Assembly: GCA_950022695.1 (NCBI GenBank)
Contig: CATLLN010000001.1
Span: 264,539-328,538, forward strand
Reading direction: 5' to 3'
DNA: 64,000 nucleotides
From: an uncultured bacterium
Lineage (GTDB): Bacteria; Cyanobacteriota; Vampirovibrionia; Gastranaerophilales; Gastranaerophilaceae
Position 1 is the first letter of the stretch. Each line of letters begins with the position of its first letter. The notes below the pieces were generated by a model. It ran no database searches, was not told the DNA's origin, and saw only the letters and a program-made list of their open reading frames with translations. The position numbers were made by a program, and so were the translations under genes. Positions 16,117 through 24,828 of this stretch are shown in pieces.

Positions 16117-16473
16117 TTATTTTTTATGAATTTCGTTTACGTTATATTCATCCATTAAGTGATTTTTTTTATAAGAAGATATTCCAATACCGATTCCTGT
16201 GCCGACAATCGTGCCGCCTGCTAACCCCATAACTGTTTTTATAATAGAATTTTTATGTGAGCTTGCAAACATTCCGAGTATTGCACATACTGCAGCCGAA
16301 AGTATTGTTAATATAACTAAATTTTTCTCTTGAGAGTTATATTTTCTTACAAATTCATCTGCTTTTGATTTTTCTATTTCATAACTTGGTACGTTATCAG
16401 GTTTTACCGGACTTTTTCTAAAATCCAGTCGCACTTTATTATTATCAATACTTGGTCCTATTTGTAATCTCAT
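16117..16473 (-). CDS. Small membrane hypothetical protein
   Basis: 118 residues: a polar N-terminal half, two hydrophobic segments (~52-70 and 78-98, the second Gly-rich: GLAGGTIVGTGIGIGI) and a charged tail. The Gly-rich helix suggests tight packing or oligomerisation. No family recognised. It lies between the PH-like protein and murJ on the same strand. Confidence 0.6.
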   Translation of the reverse strand: MRLQIGPSIDNNKVRLDFRKSPVKPDNVPSYEIEKSKADEFVRKYNSQEKNLVILTILSAAVCAILGMFASSHKNSIIKTVMGLAGGTIVGTGIGIGISSYKKNHLMDEYNVNEIHKK

Positions 16474-16513
16474 ATGTGTAACTTAACTCTTCTTATTTAA
16501 TTTTTAAATTAGC

Positions 16514-18115
16514 TTATTTTCTTAAAATTTTTGCTCTTAATCTATTAAACAATTCTCCTGCATATTCCATTTTAAATAATAAATTTAGCGGAATATATAT
16601 ACCCAGACAGATAATTGCTATTATACTGATTTTTACGATTTCAAACGAAATCGTAGGCAGATGTAGAAATTTGTCTATTTCTGATGCGCAGATAAAACAA
16701 ACCCCAAGTGTTATAATACCTGAAATTACCATTTTTAACAAGTTTGTGAATAATGATTTATAATTCATATTTAATTTTTTTGTAATCAGAACTCCGAGAA
16801 CTACTGCATTAAATAGGGTTACAAGTGATGTAGAAAGTGTGATTCCGCCGATTCCAAAGTGCATTTTTGATATTAAAATCCAGTTCAGGAATAATTTTAA
16901 AACAATAGACGAAAATGCCACGACAAAAGGGGTTGCAGAATCATTAAATGAATAATAAACCCTTGTTATGGAGTCTCTAAATACATATGGAATAATTGAA
17001 ACGGACAAAAACCATAAAGCTTCAGTAACCATAAATGTTGCTTCTGAATCAAATACACCGTGTTCAAAAACAAGTCTTACAGCATCCATCCCGACAACCA
17101 GAATCCCTATAATAATCGGTATTGCTCCGAAAAATAATACTCCGACACCTTTATTAAAGTAATTTCTTATGCCGTCATAGTCTTTATCTGCAACAAGTTT
17201 TGCAAAAATAGGGAAAAGCGGTACAAGAAAAGCTGTAACCAAAATCCCTACAGGAAATTGAAAAATTCTGTTTGCATAACCGATAGCAGTCCACGCGCCT
17301 TCTGAAATTAAAGATGTAAAGAACATATCGACATAAATATGAATCTGACCGACTGTTGAGCTTAAAACCGCAGGAAAAAGAAGTTCACAAATCTCTTTGA
17401 AATAAGGGTTCGTTGTAAATTCAAAGTTCGGATGCAGTCGGTAGCCTAGTTTTCTGATGTTCGGATATTGAATAACAAGCTGTAACACTGCCCCGATTGT
17501 AGTTGCAATTGCCAGAGCATAACCTTTTTGGTCATTTGGAACTGCGATTACAACCCCGATTATAGCAAGGCTCATAACTATCGGAGATAAATTAGGCAGC
17601 ATAAACTGTCTATAAATAATTAAAATTCCGTAGTAAATCCCGACAATTCCTCCGATTACAAGAAGCGGTGTCATAATTTTTAAATGAGTTGCTGCAAGGT
17701 TTATCATTTCTGCTGAACCGCCTGATATAATCAGCCCCATAATTTGTTTCGGGAATAAAAATATTATCGCTGAAAGAATTAGAAAAAATATTATTGTTGC
17801 GTTCATAAAGGTTGAATACAACGTGTTAACTTCTTCGCTCGGTTTATCTTTCAGGTTTGGAATTAGTTTGGAAAATATAGCAACTGTCGCGCTATGAAAA
17901 GGTCCGCCGACTCCGCCAAGTAAAATTAATGAAAGTGACGGAATTTGATAAGCATAATAATACGCATCAGAAACTAAAGATGCACCGTAATAGTTTGCGA
18001 TAATAATATCGCGAACAAACCCGATAAGCTTACTTACAATTGTTACAACTGCAATAAGCCATGCGGCTTTTAATACACCTGGTGTTTTATCTTCTTTAGT
18101 TACAATATCTGTCAT
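16514..18115 (-). CDS. murJ: Lipid II flippase MurJ (MviN)
   Basis: Moves lipid-linked peptidoglycan precursor across the inner membrane. About 533 residues with around 14 membrane spans and the MVF-family pattern: N-terminal KLIGFVRDIIIANYYGAS, DAYYYAYQIPSL, and FQFPVGILVTAFLVPLFPIFAKL. The start at 18,115 is used rather than a TTG at 18,124; either way it overlaps the end of the SpoIID gene by about 20 bp, so the two are translationally linked. The cysS-spoIID-murJ order puts wall precursor transport beside a wall-remodelling protein. Confidence 0.93.
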   Translation of the reverse strand: MTDIVTKEDKTPGVLKAAWLIAVVTIVSKLIGFVRDIIIANYYGASLVSDAYYYAYQIPSLSLILLGGVGGPFHSATVAIFSKLIPNLKDKPSEEVNTLYSTFMNATIIFFLILSAIIFLFPKQIMGLIISGGSAEMINLAATHLKIMTPLLVIGGIVGIYYGILIIYRQFMLPNLSPIVMSLAIIGVVIAVPNDQKGYALAIATTIGAVLQLVIQYPNIRKLGYRLHPNFEFTTNPYFKEICELLFPAVLSSTVGQIHIYVDMFFTSLISEGAWTAIGYANRIFQFPVGILVTAFLVPLFPIFAKLVADKDYDGIRNYFNKGVGVLFFGAIPIIIGILVVGMDAVRLVFEHGVFDSEATFMVTEALWFLSVSIIPYVFRDSITRVYYSFNDSATPFVVAFSSIVLKLFLNWILISKMHFGIGGITLSTSLVTLFNAVVLGVLITKKLNMNYKSLFTNLLKMVISGIITLGVCFICASEIDKFLHLPTISFEIVKISIIAIICLGIYIPLNLLFKMEYAGELFNRLRAKILRK

Positions 18116-19811
18116 CTTTTCCAACCGGTTCTATATAAATCCTTATTCCACCCTGTTTTTCAGGATAGTAAAATTTTATCGTATTCATTCCGCGTTGTAA
18201 ATATTTTGATAAATCTATTTGATTGTATCTTTGCGCGGTGTTAAGCTGAATTTCTGTTTCATAATTATTTATTACAGCTTTTAGACATTTTGCTTTGTAT
18301 TTGTTATCTGCTACAAGGATGGCTTTTCCTGATTTTGTATAAAACTGTTGAATTATATTATTGTTTTCATTTGATAATACAACAGGTTCTGTGGCAAGAG
18401 TTATTCCTGAATAGTAATGCTTCAGAATTTGATCAAAGCTTTGTCCAAGTTTATTTCCCATAAAACCTGCGCCATATTGACTTAGACCTACACCATGACC
18501 GAAACCGCCGCCGTAAGCTTTAATATAAATTAAATCGCCGTTTTCATTGTATTCCTGTTCAAATACTACATTTGCACTCGGTAAAGCCTTACCTTTATTG
18601 GTGAAAAGTCTTCTTATAACAAGTTCTTTTTGTACTATGTAATTTTTATCATCAGTTATAATTTCAAGTTCAATGATTTTACCTGAATCACCGCGTTTGA
18701 GAACTTTAATTTCTTTTATGATTCCGATAGTTTCGCCTTTTGCAACAGCAGGTTTAATAAACCCTGCAGCGCTTTGTGCTGCTATATTTGCTTGTACTGC
18801 ATCTTGAATTTCCTGCCCGTTCCATTCTCTTTCCCAGCGGAAGTAAGGTGAATCTGCATCATAAGACATCGGTTTTGATTTATAGAATTTTGCAGCAGAT
18901 TTTTCATTATCTAATGGTTCTGTTGTGACGTAATCAGGTTTAGCAATCAAATATGGTTTTGGATCTGATGGGAATTTTTTTGTCACAGGATCGGAAAATG
19001 CATTTGAAAAACATTCAGTATATCCTCCTGCGGTTGATGAATATTGTGCAAGAATTAAATCCCATCCGTAAAGAGCTACAATACCTGAGGTTTCTTTAAC
19101 AGCTTGGCTTGATAAGTCTTTTTCAGTGTTTGCGCCAAAATAAACCTGACTTGCGACAGAATCTACTACATCATAATTCGGATTGGCTTTTACCCGTGGT
19201 GATAGAACATAATTTCTTGCTGCAACACTTTGGGCTTTTAAGGCTTCTAAACCGAAACGCACAGGCATCTCATTAGGAACAACTCCTTTTAAGTATTCTT
19301 CAACTTCAAGAACATTTACTATATGAAATTTCCCTTCTTTTGCAGCAGGTACAAGTTCTATTTGACCACGATATATTGCATCTTTTCCTGCTCGTTTGAG
19401 GTTCTGAACTCCGAAATACCCGAAATCTGTTTTGAAAATAATAGGCCCTGAAACCTTTGCTATTACTTTATTATCAGAATTCTTCAGAATAAAAATATTT
19501 CCTGACATTGAAACTTTAATTGAATTTGAACTGTCGTATGTATTTATATAGGTTTTGTTATTATATAGCTCAAATTCTCCTGTACCGTAGATTTCGGCGT
19601 TATCCCAATCGTATGTGGAAAAGCTTGTTGAACCTATTCCGACACGTACAATTTTTGATTTCGGAGTTTCAATATCAATTTTCGCTTCTTTCTTTATTTC
19701 TATAGGTGAAACAGGCTGAATATCTTTTAAGAAAGAACCATATGACGGTAAACTCAAAGATAATACAGTCAAAACAGATATTGTTTTTAAGATATTAACC
19801 TTTAGCTTCAA
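18096..19811 (-). CDS. SpoIID/LytB-domain peptidoglycan-modifying protein
   Basis: 571 residues. An N-terminal signal peptide (~8-25) is followed by a SpoIID domain: YLKGVVPNEMP, GLEALKAQSVAARNYVL, and near the C-terminus GGGFGHGVGLSQYGAGFMG. In endospore formers SpoIID is a lytic transglycosylase acting on denuded glycan; non-spore-formers, including cyanobacteria, carry long homologues like this one. Start is a TTG inside the end of cysS with AAGGA 7 nt upstream; no better start exists before the signal peptide. A beta-rich tail of ~110 residues follows the domain. Confidence 0.9.
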   Translation of the reverse strand: MKLKVNILKTISVLTVLSLSLPSYGSFLKDIQPVSPIEIKKEAKIDIETPKSKIVRVGIGSTSFSTYDWDNAEIYGTGEFELYNNKTYINTYDSSNSIKVSMSGNIFILKNSDNKVIAKVSGPIIFKTDFGYFGVQNLKRAGKDAIYRGQIELVPAAKEGKFHIVNVLEVEEYLKGVVPNEMPVRFGLEALKAQSVAARNYVLSPRVKANPNYDVVDSVASQVYFGANTEKDLSSQAVKETSGIVALYGWDLILAQYSSTAGGYTECFSNAFSDPVTKKFPSDPKPYLIAKPDYVTTEPLDNEKSAAKFYKSKPMSYDADSPYFRWEREWNGQEIQDAVQANIAAQSAAGFIKPAVAKGETIGIIKEIKVLKRGDSGKIIELEIITDDKNYIVQKELVIRRLFTNKGKALPSANVVFEQEYNENGDLIYIKAYGGGFGHGVGLSQYGAGFMGNKLGQSFDQILKHYYSGITLATEPVVLSNENNNIIQQFYTKSGKAILVADNKYKAKCLKAVINNYETEIQLNTAQRYNQIDLSKYLQRGMNTIKFYYPEKQGGIRIYIEPVGKDDRYCN

Positions 19812-21171
19812 TTGTTGTTCCTTCTTTAGTATCTTTTAGGATTACTCCGGATTCATCCAGTGCGATTCTGATTTTGTCTGCAATGTCCCAGTTTTTTTCA
19901 GCGCGGGCTTGTTTACGAAGTTCAATAATTTCCTCCATTGAAGAAAATTCCTGTCCTAGAACTTCAGAAACGTGAGAAATTGCTTTTGTTAAATCTTCAT
20001 CAGATAAAGATGCTTTTTCAAATGTAAAACCAAGTGCAGAACCAAGTTTAAATAGTATTGTATAAGCATCTTTTTCATCTTTGTTTGCTCTTGTTGCAAG
20101 GTCAAACAGAATTGCAAGAGCTTTTGAGGTATTGAGGTCTTCATCCATAGCTTCAACAAACGCTTTATATTCATCAGTTGTTGTAATATCAAGTTCTTCA
20201 TTAATTGGAGTTTGTTTTGCATTGGTTAAACGTTTTGCACCTGCTTGAGCTGATGTTAAAGCTTCGTCCGAAAATTCTACAGGCATTCTGTAGTGGTTTG
20301 TTAAAATAAATAATCTTAATGTGTTCGCATCATAATTTTTTAACATATCATCAATTGTTAAGAAATTACCTAAAGATTTTGACATTTTTTCTTTATTTAT
20401 GGTTACGAAACCGTTGTGAAGCCAGTAATTAACGAATTTGCATCCGTTTGCACATTCTGATTGTGCGATTTCGTTTTCGTGGTGCGGGAAGATTAAATCT
20501 GCTCCGCCTGCGTGTATGTCAATGGTTTTGCCTAAGTATTTTCTGCTCATAGCAGAACATTCAATGTGCCAGCCTGGTCTGCCAACACCCCATGGTGAAT
20601 TGTATCCGAATTTTTCGTCTTTTTTCCACAATGCAAAATCAAGCGGATCTTCTTTTAAATCACCGACTTCAATTCTTGCACCGCTTTCTAATTGGTCAAT
20701 CGGCTGTTTTGAAAGGTAACCGTATTGAGGGAATTTTTTAACTCTGAAATAAACATCACCACCGGCTTCATAGGCATATCCGTTTGCGATTAAATCTTTA
20801 GTAATTGAAATCATTTCGCCTAAAGTTTTTGTAGCGAACGGTTCAATATCAGGGCATAAAGTATTTAGCGATTTCATTGAATTTGTAAATTGTTTATACC
20901 AATATTGAGAAACTTCTGTTGGTGATTTCCCTTCTTTTTCTGCTTTTTTAAGGATTTTATCATCAACATCTGTTACGTTGCGGCAATATGTAACATCATA
21001 TCCGCGGAATTTTAAATATCTGTATAAAACATCCCATGTTATATAACATCTTGCGTGTCCAAGGTGAGCGTAATCATATACGGTAGGACCGCAGACATAC
21101 ATTTTTACTTTGTTACCGTCAATCGGTTTAAATTCTTCAACAGTGTTTGTGTAAGAGTTAAATAATTTCAT
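19795..21171 (-). CDS. cysS: Cysteinyl-tRNA synthetase
   Basis: Charges tRNA-Cys. 458 residues, usual length. HIGH-type motif in AHLGHARCY with the zinc Cys of the CGPTVYD stretch, WHIECSAM and the HHENEIAQSE zinc/adenylate region, and KMSKSLGN. The C-terminal helical domain contains the typical RKQARAEKNWDIADKIR stretch. GAGGA precedes the ATG but sits in a 14-bp hairpin stem that could limit translation. The downstream gene overlaps by 17 bp. Confidence 0.97.
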   Translation of the reverse strand: MKLFNSYTNTVEEFKPIDGNKVKMYVCGPTVYDYAHLGHARCYITWDVLYRYLKFRGYDVTYCRNVTDVDDKILKKAEKEGKSPTEVSQYWYKQFTNSMKSLNTLCPDIEPFATKTLGEMISITKDLIANGYAYEAGGDVYFRVKKFPQYGYLSKQPIDQLESGARIEVGDLKEDPLDFALWKKDEKFGYNSPWGVGRPGWHIECSAMSRKYLGKTIDIHAGGADLIFPHHENEIAQSECANGCKFVNYWLHNGFVTINKEKMSKSLGNFLTIDDMLKNYDANTLRLFILTNHYRMPVEFSDEALTSAQAGAKRLTNAKQTPINEELDITTTDEYKAFVEAMDEDLNTSKALAILFDLATRANKDEKDAYTILFKLGSALGFTFEKASLSDEDLTKAISHVSEVLGQEFSSMEEIIELRKQARAEKNWDIADKIRIALDESGVILKDTKEGTTIEAKG

Positions 21172-21172
21172 A

Positions 21173-21219
21173 ATAAATCCTCATTTCGTTAAAATTTTAA
21201 CATAAAAATGAGGATTTAT
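21173..21219 (-). promoter_or_regulatory. Hairpin sequestering the cysS ribosome-binding site
   Basis: The 14-bp arms 21,173-21,186 and 21,206-21,219 are perfectly complementary and enclose another palindrome, GTTAAAATTTTAAC. On the cysS mRNA the 3' arm contains GAGGA, so the ribosome-binding site would be fully paired. No T-tract follows the stem on either strand, which argues against a terminator. Confidence 0.6.
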
Positions 21220-21228
21220 CTTTATAAA

Positions 21229-21726
21229 TTAATATACAATATCCATTATGTTTCTACGGAAAAAGCCAATTGGAGAATCTTTTATTTCGACTTTATCTAA
21301 AGGAAGAATAACGCTGTCTCCTTTTTGCATTTCTTTGTTTAAGTCACTTTGCGGGTGCCCGGCATCATCGGTGCAATGATAACCATCAAAAACGCCTGGA
21401 TTATATTGTTTTATTGTGCCATCATTAACTTTTTTCAAGTAATCTCCTGCCAGTATTCCGTATGTTTGTTTGGTTTTTGCGGTTACTTTTAAATAAAAAT
21501 TACCGTCTTTTTGAAAAACTTCAGTTTTATAGTATTTGTCGTAACCATTATGAGCAGCTAAATCTTTTGCTTCTGCAGCGTTAAAATATTGCGGCTTAAG
21601 TTGAGTTCCGTTTTGTGCATAATAGTTAATTGTGATTGTTTTATTGATGTTATTTGTTTTCGTAGATGTAACAGTGTAACGTCCGGTAACACGATTAACT
21701 TGCTTTTGACCAACTGGTTCTGTCAT
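21229..21726 (-). CDS. Hypothetical protein upstream of cysS
   Basis: 165 residues, soluble, without signal peptide. The N-terminal half is Thr/Asn-rich and beta-like; the C-terminal part (YGILAGDYLKKVNDGTIKQYN ... MQKGDSVILPL) faintly resembles a LysM module, but the match is too weak for an assignment. The ATG has a GGAG site upstream. Same strand as cysS, 57 nt away, with the hairpin between. Confidence 0.6.
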   Translation of the reverse strand: MTEPVGQKQVNRVTGRYTVTSTKTNNINKTITINYYAQNGTQLKPQYFNAAEAKDLAAHNGYDKYYKTEVFQKDGNFYLKVTAKTKQTYGILAGDYLKKVNDGTIKQYNPGVFDGYHCTDDAGHPQSDLNKEMQKGDSVILPLDKVEIKDSPIGFFRRNIMDIVY

Positions 21727-21803
21727 AATAATTTTCTCCTTTTATCCCCTGTATATTTATTAAGTATTTTTAGGTTAAAAAAGTGCGTAAAATGTAACAA
21801 ATG

Positions 21804-22472
21804 TTAAGTGGATAATAAGTTGAAAATTTCAAATACCTGTTCAATCAGTTCTTCTACCGGTATTTCTTCATCAAGTTCAAGTGTTATAGTTGGAATATTT
21901 TTTTCTACTCCGCAATAAGTTCCGAAGCTTCCAGGAGTAGGGTATCCAATACTTGCTTCAATCGGATATTTGATTATGTCTGAAATCTTTTGTGCAATAT
22001 CTTCTGCAGGTCCATCATAATTTACAACTTTGTATGGCGCGTGAAGTGTTAAAATAAGAGACGGTTGGTATTTTTCTATAACATCTATGACAAATTTTGT
22101 TTCAGTTTCACTTGCCGGGGATTTTCCGCCGTAGTATGCAGTGGTTTCATCATCGCAAGTCGCATTGTCCCCTTTATTTACCCCCCAGTTTTTTGTAGGG
22201 AAATTTCGGTTTAAATCAACACCGTTTGCGTTGCATCTTGTGTTTTTCAAAAGCCCGTCAGGGTTTAGGCAAGGAATAAAAAGTAATTTCCCTCTTGATT
22301 CCTCAAGGGGAGGACATGGATGGTTTTGTATATATTTTTCAATCAAATATTTTCCTTGGGGTTCATCTCCGTGGAAAACACCGATAATTAAAACTTTTCC
22401 TTTTTCAGGTGTTCCGATTAATTCTATTTTATTACCGGATTTTGTAGCCGCAGATTCTAAAATGTTAAGCAT
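21804..22472 (-). CDS. M14 murein peptide amidase (MpaA-like)
   Basis: 222 residues, no signal peptide. Zinc carboxypeptidase motifs: HGDE (H34, E37) for zinc binding, NANGVDLNRNFP for substrate binding, LTLHAPY for the third zinc ligand, and the catalytic Glu in TLELDEE. MpaA hydrolyses gamma-D-Glu-diaminopimelate in murein tripeptide during cytoplasmic recycling; length and compact layout match it. The conserved motifs suggest an active enzyme. Confidence 0.85.
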   Translation of the reverse strand: MLNILESAATKSGNKIELIGTPEKGKVLIIGVFHGDEPQGKYLIEKYIQNHPCPPLEESRGKLLFIPCLNPDGLLKNTRCNANGVDLNRNFPTKNWGVNKGDNATCDDETTAYYGGKSPASETETKFVIDVIEKYQPSLILTLHAPYKVVNYDGPAEDIAQKISDIIKYPIEASIGYPTPGSFGTYCGVEKNIPTITLELDEEIPVEELIEQVFEIFNLLST

Positions 22473-22492
22473 CTTGCTCCCCTTTTAACTGT

Positions 22493-22556
22493 TGAGATGA
22501 CTTGGAAATGATCGGTAGCACCAAATTTACCCCTTTACCCCTTTGCCCTTTTACCC
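22493..22556 (-). repeat. Dispersed 3'-end repeat, ftsY copy, with GGGGTAA tract
   Basis: Read from ftsY outward: GGGGTAA, then three imperfect tandem repeats (AAAGGGCA, AAGGGGTA, AAGGGGTA), then TACCGATCATTTCCAAGTCATCTCAACA, related to the prs and mnmE copies. The stop codon of ftsY lies in the GGGGTAA end. Confidence 0.75.
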
Positions 22557-23471
22557 CTCAAATAGTGCACTTATAAATTCGTCTGGATTGAAAGCTTTCA
22601 GGTCTGTCATTTTTTCACCCACACCTACAAGTTTTACAGGAAGTTTCATCTCTTTTGCAATAGCAATAATTATTGCACCTTTAGCGCTTCCATCCAATTT
22701 TGTTAAAGCAGCAGACGTTAAATTTACGGCATCAGTGAAAACTTTTGCCTGCTGTAAACCGTTTTGACCTGTATTTGCATCAATTACAAGAATGCTTTCA
22801 CGCAGTGATTCAGGTGCTTGTTTATCAATTACTGTTTTAATCTTTTTTAATTCTTCCATTAAGTTGAATTTATTTTGCAAACGCCCTGCGGTATCAATCA
22901 AAATCACGTCATAATTATCTTTTTTAGCTTTTTGAATGGCTTCATAAACAACAGATGCAGGATCAGCCTTGTCGCGGCGGACAATATCAGCACCTGCGCG
23001 TTCAGACCAGATATTTAATTGTTCTTCAGCGGCAGCTCGGAATGTATCACCTGCTGCTATTAAAACTTTTTTACCTTCCTGTTTGAAACGGTAAGCCATT
23101 TTGGCAATAAGAGTTGTTTTGCCGGCTCCGTTTACGCCTGCAATAAAATATATATTTAATTCGTTTTCTTTATAATTAAGTTCGGTTGAACCGGCGTTTG
23201 CTAATGTATTTTTGAATTCTTCTTTAAGATAGTTTTTAAGTTCAGAGGGTTTTGCATTTTTTTTATTTCTAAGATTATCGACAAGTTCTGCCGCGTAATT
23301 TACACCTAAATCCGCGCTGATAAGTGTATCTTCAATATCATCAAGTGCGAATTCTGAATATTCTTCTTCGGAGTTATCAACATTTGATAAAACGTCACCA
23401 ACCAAAGATTTTGCAGTATTCGAAACTGCATCTTTCAGGTTTTCAAATTTATCTTTAAAGAATCCAAACAT
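22551..23471 (-). CDS. ftsY: Signal recognition particle receptor FtsY
   Basis: Membrane-associated GTPase that receives SRP-ribosome complexes for co-translational insertion. 306 residues: a short acidic helical N-domain (~1-95) and the G domain with GVNGAGKTT (112-120), AGDTFRAAAEEQL, DTAGR, TKLDGSAKGG-like TKLDGSAKGA and GVGEKMTDL. It lacks the long acidic A domain of E. coli FtsY, as is common outside Proteobacteria. The final Gly-stop codons lie in a dispersed repeat. Confidence 0.97.
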   Translation of the reverse strand: MFGFFKDKFENLKDAVSNTAKSLVGDVLSNVDNSEEEYSEFALDDIEDTLISADLGVNYAAELVDNLRNKKNAKPSELKNYLKEEFKNTLANAGSTELNYKENELNIYFIAGVNGAGKTTLIAKMAYRFKQEGKKVLIAAGDTFRAAAEEQLNIWSERAGADIVRRDKADPASVVYEAIQKAKKDNYDVILIDTAGRLQNKFNLMEELKKIKTVIDKQAPESLRESILVIDANTGQNGLQQAKVFTDAVNLTSAALTKLDGSAKGAIIIAIAKEMKLPVKLVGVGEKMTDLKAFNPDEFISALFEG

Positions 23472-23491
23472 ATGAAAATAATATCATAAAA

Positions 23492-23707
23492 TTATTTGTT
23501 TTTCAGCCATATTATGTATATTGTAAATTGTCTTTTAAGGTTAAAAATTTCTTTTTTTCGTTCGTCAGGGTTCTTGATGATATACTTAATCATAAACCAA
23601 ATAAAGCGAATTTCGCCCAAAATGGTTTCTGGTAGGGGTAAATCTTCATTTTCATCGAAAACGTAATCTGTGTTACTTGTTAATATTTGTTTCTTATTAG
23701 AGAGCAT
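23492..23707 (-). CDS. Short hypothetical protein upstream of ftsY
   Basis: 71 residues: an acidic N-terminal third (DENEDLPLPE) then a basic, aromatic and Ile-rich part that may form an amphipathic helix at the membrane. No ribosome-binding site; TATAAT lies 12 bases upstream of the ATG. No family recognised. Divergent from the 23,775 regulator. Confidence 0.5.
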   Translation of the reverse strand: MLSNKKQILTSNTDYVFDENEDLPLPETILGEIRFIWFMIKYIIKNPDERKKEIFNLKRQFTIYIIWLKNK

Positions 23708-23740
23708 AGATATTAATATTATAGCAAAGTTTTATATATT

Positions 23741-23774
23741 TGTCAATTGCAAAGAATAAAATTACACTTATATT
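23741..23774 (+). promoter_or_regulatory. Promoter predicting a leaderless transcript
   Basis: TTGTCA (23,741-23,746), a 16-nt spacer and TACACT (23,763-23,768), then six bases and ATG. No ribosome-binding site. Confidence 0.5.
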
Positions 23775-23990
23775 ATGATAGATATCAAACTTGAATTAGA
23801 AATATTGTTGCTTAGAAAAGGATTATCAATGAGAAAACTTATTTCTCGTTTAAGAGAAAAAGGTTGTGATATTCCTAAATCTGGTTCAATGTCTGTTCAA
23901 TTGAAAAATAAACGAGTAAGGTTCCAAACAGTACAAGAAATTTTGGATTATCCAGGTTATGAAATAGTTATCAAAGAAAAACAAAAATAA
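23775..23990 (+). CDS. Small probable HTH DNA-binding protein
   Basis: 71 residues, basic. LLRKGLSMRKLISRLREKG is consistent with the first helices of an HTH domain, followed by MSVQLKNKRVRFQTVQEIL, similar to small regulators that use LLTEKGMSMRQLA-type helices. No ribosome-binding site; a promoter ends six bases before the ATG. A strong terminator follows, so the gene is a complete single-gene unit. Confidence 0.65.
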   Translation: MIDIKLELEILLLRKGLSMRKLISRLREKGCDIPKSGSMSVQLKNKRVRFQTVQEILDYPGYEIVIKEKQK

Positions 23991-24016
23991 GAACCGACCT
24001 AATCAGGTCGGTTCTT
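23989..24016. terminator. Bidirectional terminator
   Basis: AAGAACCGACCT/AGGTCGGTTCTT, 12-bp stem with a four-base loop between convergent genes. Confidence 0.9.
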
Positions 24017-24033
24017 ATTTTATGTGAAAATTT

Positions 24034-24693
24034 CTATGCAATACCATTTTCAACAATAACTTTTGCTAATACACCGTTAATAAATGATGAACTGTCATCT
24101 GTTGAGTATTTTTTAGCAAGTTCAACTGCTTCATCTACGATAACTTTCATCGGAGCTTCTTTAATGTATATTAGTTCTGAGATTGCAATTCTTAAGATAT
24201 CTTTATCCATTTTTACCAATCTGTCAAAATCCCAGCCTGTTGAATATTTTTTAATAATATTATCAATTTCTTCGTGATTTTTTTGGAATGCTTCTGCTAT
24301 AGTAATTGCGTAATTTTTAACTTCAGATTGTGATTCTAGTGTTGTGAATTCTGCAATTTCTAATGCCAATAATGCTTTTTCCGCAACTTCAATCATTTCA
24401 TCAATTCTGCCTGTTATATCTGATGTCGTAGGCATAGGAACAGGAATGTTTGCTGCATCAAGCGGTCTGTTTAAGTTGATTTCGTGTTCTGCTTCATAAT
24501 CATCAATTTTATTTTTCATATCAATTAATGCACCAAGTGAAATTTTCAAATCATCTTGAGCACTACTTGAAAGAATTCTTACTGATTTTAATATAATATC
24601 GTCTAAGTTTTCTTTTGAATAGTTTGTAATCTTTTTATCGAATTGAGAAAATAGAATAAATGCTAATTCTCTTGCTGCTCTGCGCGCTTGCAT
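24034..24693 (-). CDS. nusB: Transcription antitermination factor NusB
   Basis: RNA-binding factor for rRNA antitermination, acting with NusE/S10. 219 residues: N-terminal RRAARELAFILFSQFD and C-terminal ISELIYIKEAPMKVIVDEAVELAKKYSTDDSSSFINGVL are typical. It is about 75 residues longer than E. coli NusB because of a central helical insertion; cyanobacterial NusB proteins have a similar extended form, which supports the lineage assignment. A minus-strand promoter (TTTACG, 17 nt, TAGCAT) lies upstream. Confidence 0.93.
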   Translation of the reverse strand: MQARRAARELAFILFSQFDKKITNYSKENLDDIILKSVRILSSSAQDDLKISLGALIDMKNKIDDYEAEHEINLNRPLDAANIPVPMPTTSDITGRIDEMIEVAEKALLALEIAEFTTLESQSEVKNYAITIAEAFQKNHEEIDNIIKKYSTGWDFDRLVKMDKDILRIAISELIYIKEAPMKVIVDEAVELAKKYSTDDSSSFINGVLAKVIVENGIA

Positions 24694-24777
24694 ATTTTTA
24701 CCTCATAATCTTTCATATCTTGCCTGAGATTATGCTAACACGAAAAAAATCTTGCGTAAAGTTTATTAACTTGATAT

Positions 24778-24812
24778 AAAAAATCACCGAACTTTTGTCC
24801 GGTGATTTTTTA
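24778..24812 (-). terminator. Intrinsic terminator after the S1 gene
   Basis: AAATCACCG/CGGTGATTT stem with a T-run on the minus strand, just past the S1 stop codon. Confidence 0.85.
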
Positions 24813-24828
24813 TGAATTGATTTATTAA

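Noticed and set aside
19989-20222. 77-residue ORF within cysS
   Set aside because: Shadow frame of a highly conserved gene; Leu/Lys/Gln bias typical of frame-shifted translation.
21172-21228. T-box leader for cysS
   Set aside because: No AGGGTGG-type T-box sequence and the region is too short; it is a ribosome-binding-site hairpin.
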